Part shown: in pieces, positions 58,287 to 64,000 of the stretch
Layout of the letters: every line of letters starts with the position of its first letter
Position numbering within the stretch: the stretch's first letter is position 1
Assembly (NCBI GenBank): GCA_036346375.1
Contig: CM070514.1
Span: forward strand, 18,752,463-18,816,462
Length of the DNA: 64,000 nucleotides
DNA from: Guadua angustifolia
Lineage: Eukaryota; Streptophyta; Magnoliopsida; Poales; Poaceae
Reading direction: 5' to 3'
Made by a program: the position numbers and the translations under genes
Notes under the pieces: generated by a model
Databases searched by the model: none
What the model was told of the DNA's origin: nothing
Seen by the model: the letters and a program-made list of their open reading frames with translations, nothing else

Positions 58287-58580
58287 GGTTGAACCTCGTC
58301 AATTGCCTGTGGCAATGCGAGGAGTTCATTAACTTACTTTTGCTTCCGCTATTGGACTTGTTGTACTTTTGTTAATTGTAAGCCCTGCATGGCGAAACTT
58401 TGTAAGGAGACCATAAGGTCATGCAACAGTTTATTATTATTGCTAAGTACTTTATTATTATTCCGCTGTGTATGATTGTGGTACTTTAACCCTGTTTAGC
58501 CTGTGTGCACTCGCATGATCCTGAACTAGTGCAGAACACACAGAGGGTCCGGATTTGCAGATTCAGGTCCTGACAAAAGA

Positions 58581-59290
58581 CCAGGTCGAATGTCTACTAA
58601 TGAATTAGTGAAAAAAAGCATATCGAGGAGTCAATAGAAAGAGTTTTGAGAAGACCTAGTGCGTACCATAGGAGCTCTCGGTTATCAGAAAGGAAAATGG
58701 AAGATTGGGAGCGTGCATTGCAATCGTGCTCTAAATGAAGAAAAGAATCAAGAGCAAGTATCTATTGCCAGGATCGATGACTTGTTTGATCACTTGAGAG
58801 GGGTTAGAATTTCTCTAGGATAAATCTTTAATTAGGCTATCATCAATTAAAGAGTCGTGCGAAGGATGTTTCCAAGATTGCGTTCTCTACACGATATGGA
58901 CAGAATAAGTTTTGGCCACATCTCCTGGATTGACCAACGCCCCCGCATACTTCATGAACATGATGAGTAAGGTGTTTATGAATTATTTGGATAAATTTGT
59001 GGTTTCCTTATAGATGACATCCTAGTATACTCTAAGACAAGAGAAGATCATGCGGAATATTTGAGATTGGTTTTGGAAAGATTGCGAGAGCAGTAGTCAT
59101 CCAGAAGTTCAAAAAAGTGTGATTTCTGGAAGAAGAAAGTTGAATTCCTTGGTCATGTAAAGACGGCTAAAGGAGTGGATGTTGAACCAAGCAAGGATAT
59201 TATTGATGGTTCATAGAAGGGTTTCCGACAACTGACCTTTTACGCGAGTGTTGAAGAGAAAAAGTTTGTAAGGACACCGGAGTGAGAAAA
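58581..59290 (+). pseudogene. reverse transcriptase remnant of the Tekay-like element
   Basis: Degraded gypsy RT. ARIDDLFDHLRG (about 58770), a decayed central part and FLIDDILVYSKTREDHAE (about 59010-59065, the catalytic DD box) are visible, then VEFLGHV (about 59140). At least three frameshifts and several stops occur. Confidence 0.85.
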
Positions 59291-59303
59291 GAGCTTTTGG
59301 AAG

Positions 59304-59720
59304 TTGAGGAAGCGATTAACATCAACACCTATGTTAGTATCACTAGCTGTGCAGAGCAGTTTCGACATATATTGTGATGCTTCTAGGCATAATTTGGGAT
59401 GCGAATCGACGCAAAATGGCAAGGTTATTGCATACATGATAGGGCAAATGAGACCACAAGAGGAGAATTACCCTACGCATGATTTAGAGTTAGCTGTCGT
59501 AGTGCACGATTTGGAAAAAAAAGATGTCACTATCTCATCGAATACAGATGTGAGATATATGCGGACCATAAGAGTTTAAGATACATGTTCACTCAGTCAG
59601 ACTTTAATATGGAATGAAGAGGATAGCTGGAATTGATCAATAAGGTTGGAATCCATTATCATTTTGGTAAGGAAAATGTGGTAGCCAACGCTTTGAGTTG
59701 TGAGAGCCGCAGTGCGAATA
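59304..59720 (+). pseudogene. RNase H remnant
   Basis: 59304-59579 is open: FDIYCDASRHNLGC with the first catalytic Asp, then QEENYPTHDLELAVVVHDLE with the Glu. After a frameshift, YHFGKENVVANALS (about 59657-59700) is the RNase H-IN boundary signature. It continues into a linker to 59941 that is Lys/Glu-rich. Confidence 0.85.
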
Positions 59721-59979
59721 TGTTGATAATGAGCGGTCAACCAGAGTTGTGCAAAGAATTTGAGGGGATGAAGTTGGAGGTCGTTCCACAAAGTTTCATA
59801 GCTGCTTTGGAAGTAAAACCAACATTAGAAAGTCAGAACATAGAAAACCAAAAGGATGATGAGAAGGTTAATAGAATCAAGTCAAAGAAAGATAAAGGCT
59901 TAGCTAAGGATTTTACTCTAGACGAACAGGGTACCATGTAGTTTAAAGACCGAATTTGTGAATCGAATAAGAAGAGTTT

Positions 59980-60680
59980 AAGCAATTGATACTTGAGGAA
60001 ATCCATAATTCCAAGTATTCTATTCACTCGGGAAGCGCCAAGATGTATCAGGATCTGAAAGGAAGATTCTGGTGGCCAAATATGAAGCGTGAAGTAGTAG
60101 AACATGTTGCATTGTGTGATGTGTGTCAGAGGGTAAAGGCAATGCACCAAAACCCGCAGGATTGTTGCAGCCACTGAAGATTCCAGAATGCAAATGGGAG
60201 GAAATTGGAATGGATTTCATCACTGGGTTGACTAACTTAGAGAGGCTATGATTCGATATGGGTCATCATTAATCGATTGACCAAAGTTGCTCATTTTATT
60301 CCTGTGAAGACAACATATTCAGGGGATCGATTGGCAGAATTATATATGTCAAGGATTGTGTGTTTGCATGGTGGGCCCAAGAAAATTGTGTCAGATCGAG
60401 GTACCCAGTTTACTTCAAGATTTTGGGACAAACTGCATGAAACAATGGGGACTCGCTTGAACTTCAGCACCGCATATCATCCACAGATAGATGGCTAAAC
60501 AGAAAGAGTTAATCAAATTTTAGAGGATATGTTGAGAGCTTGTGCGATATCTTACGCTACATCTTGGGATAAATGCTTGCCATATGCAGAGTTCAGTTAT
60601 AACAATAGCTATCAGGTTAGTTTGCAAATGTCACCATTCGAAGCCCTACATGGTCGTGCCTGTCGTACCCTATTGAATTA
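59980..60680 (+). pseudogene. integrase remnant (HHCC and DDE core)
   Basis: HNSKYSIHSGSAKMYQDLKG, then FWWPNMKREVVEHVALCDVC (60005-60140), is the zinc-binding HHCC region. The core shows GMDFITGLT, VSDRGTQFTSRFWDKL (second Asp) and, after a TAG, ERVNQILEDML with the catalytic Glu. EFSYNNSYQVSLQMSPFEAL ends the core (60590-60645). One frameshift near 60240 and two in-frame stops disable it. Confidence 0.88.
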
Positions 60681-60681
60681 A

Positions 60682-61262
60682 ATGGGAGAGCATTCAGTGT
60701 TTGGACCTGAAATTCTTAAGGAGGCCGAGGAGCAAGTTGCCATGATCAAAGAAAGGCTGAAAACAGCACAGTCAAGGCAGAAGAGCTACACCGACAATCG
60801 CTGCTGCGATTTGAGTTTTGAACCCAATGACTTTGTGTATCTCAGAGTCACTCCCCTTAAAGGTGTAAAAAGATTTCATGCCAAAGGGAAGCTTACACCC
60901 GTGTTCGGTAATGCTCGTAATCTTGAGCCGCCGAGGAGAGGTTATGATTCTGTTGGAGTTACCACAGTCATTGGCAGGTGTGTAAGATGTGTTTCATGTG
61001 TCGCAGCTCAAGAAATGTCTCAAAGTGCCAGCAGAGCAGAAGCCGTTAGAAGCAATCGAGTTGCAAGAAGACCTGACTTACAAGGAGCAATCGATCAAGA
61101 TTCTGGATGTGATGGAGCGCAGGACCAGAAACAAGTCTGTCCGCTTTTGCAGAGTTTAATGGAGCAATCACTCAGAGAGCGAAGCAACCTAGAAGCGCGA
61201 AGAGGACCTGAAGGCATAATTTCCCAAACCTGTTCTCTAGATAGCCCTGAATCTCGGGTCAA
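60682..61262 (+). pseudogene. integrase C-terminus and chromodomain remnant
   Basis: The GPY-like linker DNRCCDLSFEPNDFVYLRVT, then PLKGVKRFHAKGKL, is in the open frame starting at 60682. The chromodomain is in another frame at about 61075-61215 (LTYKEQSIKILDVMERRTRN, KSVRFCRV, WSNHSESEAT, then KREEDLKA). A chromodomain at the integrase end identifies a chromovirus; with LTR size and sequence the Tekay (Del) lineage fits best. A frameshift near 60920 separates the two parts. Confidence 0.85.
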
Positions 61263-61270
61263 GATTCTGT

Positions 61271-61284
61271 TAAGGGGGGAGGTT
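61271..61284 (+). other. polypurine tract before the 3' LTR
   Basis: TAAGGGGGGAGGTT, abutting the TG of the LTR at 61285. Confidence 0.9.
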
Positions 61285-62069
61285 TGTAACACCCCAAATT
61301 TTAGCCTTTTTGAATTAGTTAATAGTGTTTTATTGCTATTTGTGCTTTTTGTGAATTTTCCGGATTTATTGGATTTTTCTAGAGTTTATTTGAATTATTT
61401 TAAATTAAGTATATTAACCTTTTTGCCAAAAACTAATTATATATAGATAAAGTTAAAATAAAGTTTTGCTAAAAATACTTTATTTAAGTCCATAATGTCT
61501 CAAATTATTTTTGAGATTTTTCTTGGATTTTTTCCTGGTGTTTTTAGTTGCTCAAATAAATCAAACTTATTTTTAGTATTTATTTTAAAACAAAAATCCT
61601 GAGTAATTAGTTTGAACAGTACTAGGTCGAGCCCAAAGATCATGGCGTGCTAAAGCTCGCCTGCGGTTGCCAAATTTTTAGCTCATCCGGCCCACTTCTA
61701 GAAAGTTATCGCCAACCGTTTGATTGTGATCGAGCAAACTTCATCAGGCTGCGCAGTCAAGGAATCGTAGCCGTTAGATCGCCATCGTGTGGACCCGAGC
61801 TGGTGCAATGCCGTGAAACCCTAAATCTATCGACCGTTGAATCAAGTTTGGATGGCCATGATGGATCATGGCAACAAAGGGCATCTTCAAATCTCAGCCG
61901 TTGGATTGGCATTCGGGTTGGATTGTGCTGCGTCGCAGTGGATCTTGACCGTCGAAGATTGATCGAACGGGGGAGAGAAGTACGTCTCCAAGACGCCGCC
62001 GGAGTCCGAGTTCGAGACGCCGCCGCCGCCGTGGGCCGTTAGGCTTTCGGATTTTGCGCGTTCGCTGGG

Positions 62070-62080
62070 GCTATAAATAG
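62070..62080 (+). promoter_or_regulatory. TATA box of the 3' LTR
   Basis: GCTATAAATAG, in a GC-rich context, at the same LTR offset as the altered copy at 49752. Transcription from here would read outward into the right flank. Confidence 0.65.
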
Positions 62081-62979
62081 GGGGCGGGCGTTTCGAGGAT
62101 GACCGTGAGCCGCCGCATCTTTCTGCCCAAGTGTCGCCGCCTGTAGAGTCTCGTAGCACTTGTGGTAGCTCGCCGTTGTCAAGTCGTGCACCGCCGTTAG
62201 TTTTTGTGTCCCAGCACCTCCGTCAAGCCAAGGACCGCCGAGGGAGTTCCAGATTGGAGATCACCGCATTGAGAAGAGTCAGTGTCGCCTTCTCTCGTCG
62301 CCGAAGATCGCCGTTGCACCACATCGTGGTTTTCGTCTTCAAGTCCGGCGACTTCACGTCACCGCACCGCCATCATAGATATCGAGCATTGTGAGCCGTC
62401 GGATCGTTTGTGGATGCCTCAGATCAAGCCACATCGCTGATTGCACAGTGAAACACTCGGGTAAGCGGCCACCGTTCGATCAAAGTTAGAAGCTCTGGAT
62501 TGCACCGCATGGAAGATCAATCCGTGATCGTTGGATCGGGAGAGTCGGTCCAGATCGCACCACAGCGTCAGCCAATCAGGATCTGCCGCGTGTCAGGTGC
62601 GGGTGCCGAAGCGTCGTAGACCGAGTTCATGGTGGACCAGAGAAGGTCTTGTGGACCGGGTCTACGGGCTGTGACACGTGTCGGTATCGCTCTGGTCCAA
62701 GCCAGGGCTGATGTCAGCGTGACGCCTCGATGATGCAATAAATCGGTTTTTGTTTATAAAAATAATTCGGGTATTAATTGTTTTTCCAATTTTCTGATTT
62801 TGGGAATTTGAATCTTCCGAGAGCTCGTTCTCCCTCATACCAACTCCGATTGAGGTGATTGAAATTTTTAAAAATTTATAAAATTGAGATCTATCCAGTG
62901 GTAGCTTTTGTTTGATTTTTAGAGTTTATTTGCTCTCTATTTTTGGTATTTATTTGCTTTTCCTTTTCGATTCGCGTAG

Positions 62980-63060
62980 ACGTTGAAGTGTGTTAAGTTT
63001 CGGAGGAGGAATTAGCAGCACAAGATCAATTTCCAGATCAAGAACAGGAGCTTAACCAAG
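62980..63060 (+). other. acidic mini-exon candidate 1 in the 3' LTR, with a stop
   Basis: Same boundaries as 50661-50741 (TCGCGTAG and CAAG|GCAAGT), but GTGTGTTAAGTT introduces a TAA where the 5' LTR has GAA. Confidence 0.4.
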
Positions 63061-64000
63061 GCAAGTTGTGCTTTGATCATGTTGAACCCATGTTTGCAAA
63101 GTTGCTATTTTGTTTTACCTTATTGCATATTATTTCATTTGTATAAATGATTTCAATCTAAATTGGGATTTAGATATCATACCCTTTGAATTACACCCTA
63201 CCTTGTTGATTGTATGCCATGATCCACTTGTCACCTTAGATTGGTTTACTATAGTTGGTTAATAATCAGATCAACATGGGATGGTTAGATTGGATTAGAT
63301 TGCTTAGCCATGCCACGTCATCACGTGTACTTGAATCATTAATAAATAATCTTGACTAATGGAATATGGAACAATGTTATAAATTTGTGTGTCATGTGTG
63401 GTCACACGATGAGATTGAGTTGTTGTATGATGGATGTCACGCGAACGATATTGAATTGTTGATGGCACGTGGTGCTTGGTAATCAACTGGGGTGGTTATG
63501 ATTTAGATTGGAGCAAGTGGCAAGGGCAAGTGTGCCTGGGTGTGCCCGATGGTTAAGGGGTATGTGCAAGTCTTGCTTTGATCACTCTAAGGACATAACC
63601 TTGCGAGCCTTTGATCTGAGTCAATCATGCAACCACATGTTTGTTATGGGGCATCCTAGCTGACTAATTTATAATGTTTTAGCTTTGGTACTATCGTGGT
63701 GGTGTGAAACCCGGTAGAGATAACTACCTCGCAGACGGGTGACTCACATGGCGAAGAGGGGGGCCCGGATGTGATAACCAGCCCCACAGGTGTTGAAACC
63801 TCAATGGTTGTGCCGGTTAAGGCGGGGCATTGTAAAGGCTTTGTTATGATCATTCGCCTGTGTGGTGCATGGTTATATCATGTGGGTAAAGTGCATAACC
63901 TCTGCAGAGTGTACAATCTATTCGAATAGCCGTGCTCACGGTATTGAGCATAGCTCGGGAATTACAGTCAAGGGTTAGACTTTTGCAAAATAAAACTTGG

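Larger units (their letters stand above)
54979..58575 (+). mobile_element. 3.6-kb solo LTR (chromovirus-type), TSD AAAGA, inside the RT gene
   Basis: Starts TGTAACAGCCCAAAATTTGC, ends TCAGGTCCTGACA, with perfect AAAGA duplications on both sides. Its landmarks match the other chromovirus LTRs (TTGCGAGCCTTTAAACTGAG near 57537, CTCTGCAGAGTGTG near 57870, AGCCCTGCATGGCG near 58382), but it is a different subfamily from its host element. No PBS or internal sequence remains. Confidence 0.93.
61285..64000 (+). repeat. 3' LTR of the Tekay-like chromovirus (truncated by window end)
   Basis: Matches 48973 onward nearly throughout, with scattered substitutions and small indels, and runs off the right edge before its U5 end. 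It contains an intact TATA box and a conserved short upstream frame after it (MTVSRRIFLPK here, MTMSRRIFLPK in the 5' LTR). Confidence 0.92.

Noticed and set aside
1..64000. CRISPR array, bacterial operon, phage or organellar insertion
   Set aside because: No regularly spaced repeats, no bacterial gene organisation and no chloroplast or mitochondrial gene is recognisable; everything fits plant nuclear DNA.

Overview
This window is nuclear DNA of a higher plant, almost certainly a grass. The evidence is long chromovirus LTRs (3-4 kb), Sirevirus-type copia elements whose LTRs carry the grass-typical GGTAGTACCGG repeats, a CACTA transposon with TGCCGACA subterminal repeats, plant-specific zinc-finger hAT fragments, and one plant RABA-type small GTPase gene with a canonical intron. 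Species cannot be fixed from sequence alone. Only one gene looks intact and host-derived: the RABA1/Rab11-like GTPase on the minus strand (30310-33108, two exons). Almost everything else is transposable elements, mostly broken and nested.

Left block (1-28065). Pieces of LTRs (1-3057) abut a minus-strand Sirevirus copia gag-PR-IN remnant (3058-6639) with its PBS (6823-6835) and 5' LTR. That LTR is split by a 4.1-kb solo LTR (7297-11444, TSD GCTAC). The Sirevirus sits in the integrase of an older plus-strand chromovirus (12607-13400). The chromovirus 3' LTR runs from 13401 to 26758 in three pieces, interrupted by a Sirevirus-type solo LTR (14655-18215, TSD GTGGT) and a 6.56-kb CACTA element (18667-25226). 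The CACTA carries exons of a host cyclin-T gene and a transmembrane exon of receptor-kinase type. A copia gag fragment follows (26800-27528).

Middle block (28066-42000). Two degenerate hAT fragments (28066-28880 and 34285-34905) lie on either side of the RABA gene. A copia RNase H remnant (33640-34112) reaches to about 0.5 kb from the RABA start codon. Further right are a MITE, a SINE-like unit, a ~160-bp tandem array, a 28-bp exact inverted repeat, a 1.17-kb hAT element with a near-perfect 8-bp TSD (37180-38348), another hAT transposase fragment (38945-39270), and an unrecognised GC-rich minus-strand ORF (40972-41454).

Right block (42020-64000). A ~0.95-kb sequence is present twice in direct orientation (42388-43327 and 47651-48607). 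It flanks a truncated LTR into which a 3.9-kb minus-strand gypsy derivative inserted (43622-47510, TSD TGCTA, paired LTRs, PBS, PPT, no RT or integrase). From 48973 to beyond the window end lies a plus-strand Tekay-like chromovirus: 5' LTR, PBS, decayed gag/PR/RT/RH/IN/chromodomain, PPT and 3' LTR. Its RT region is split by a 3.6-kb solo LTR (54979-58575, TSD AAAGA).

The elements do not work together as a pathway; the window records successive insertion, LTR-LTR recombination and decay. The most unusual signals are a recurring pair of acidic, splice-site-bounded mini-exons inside several of the long LTRs, the gene-fragment cargo of the CACTA element, and the long direct duplication around the gypsy derivative. 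Single-base indels in homopolymers are frequent, so some frameshifts could be assembly errors.
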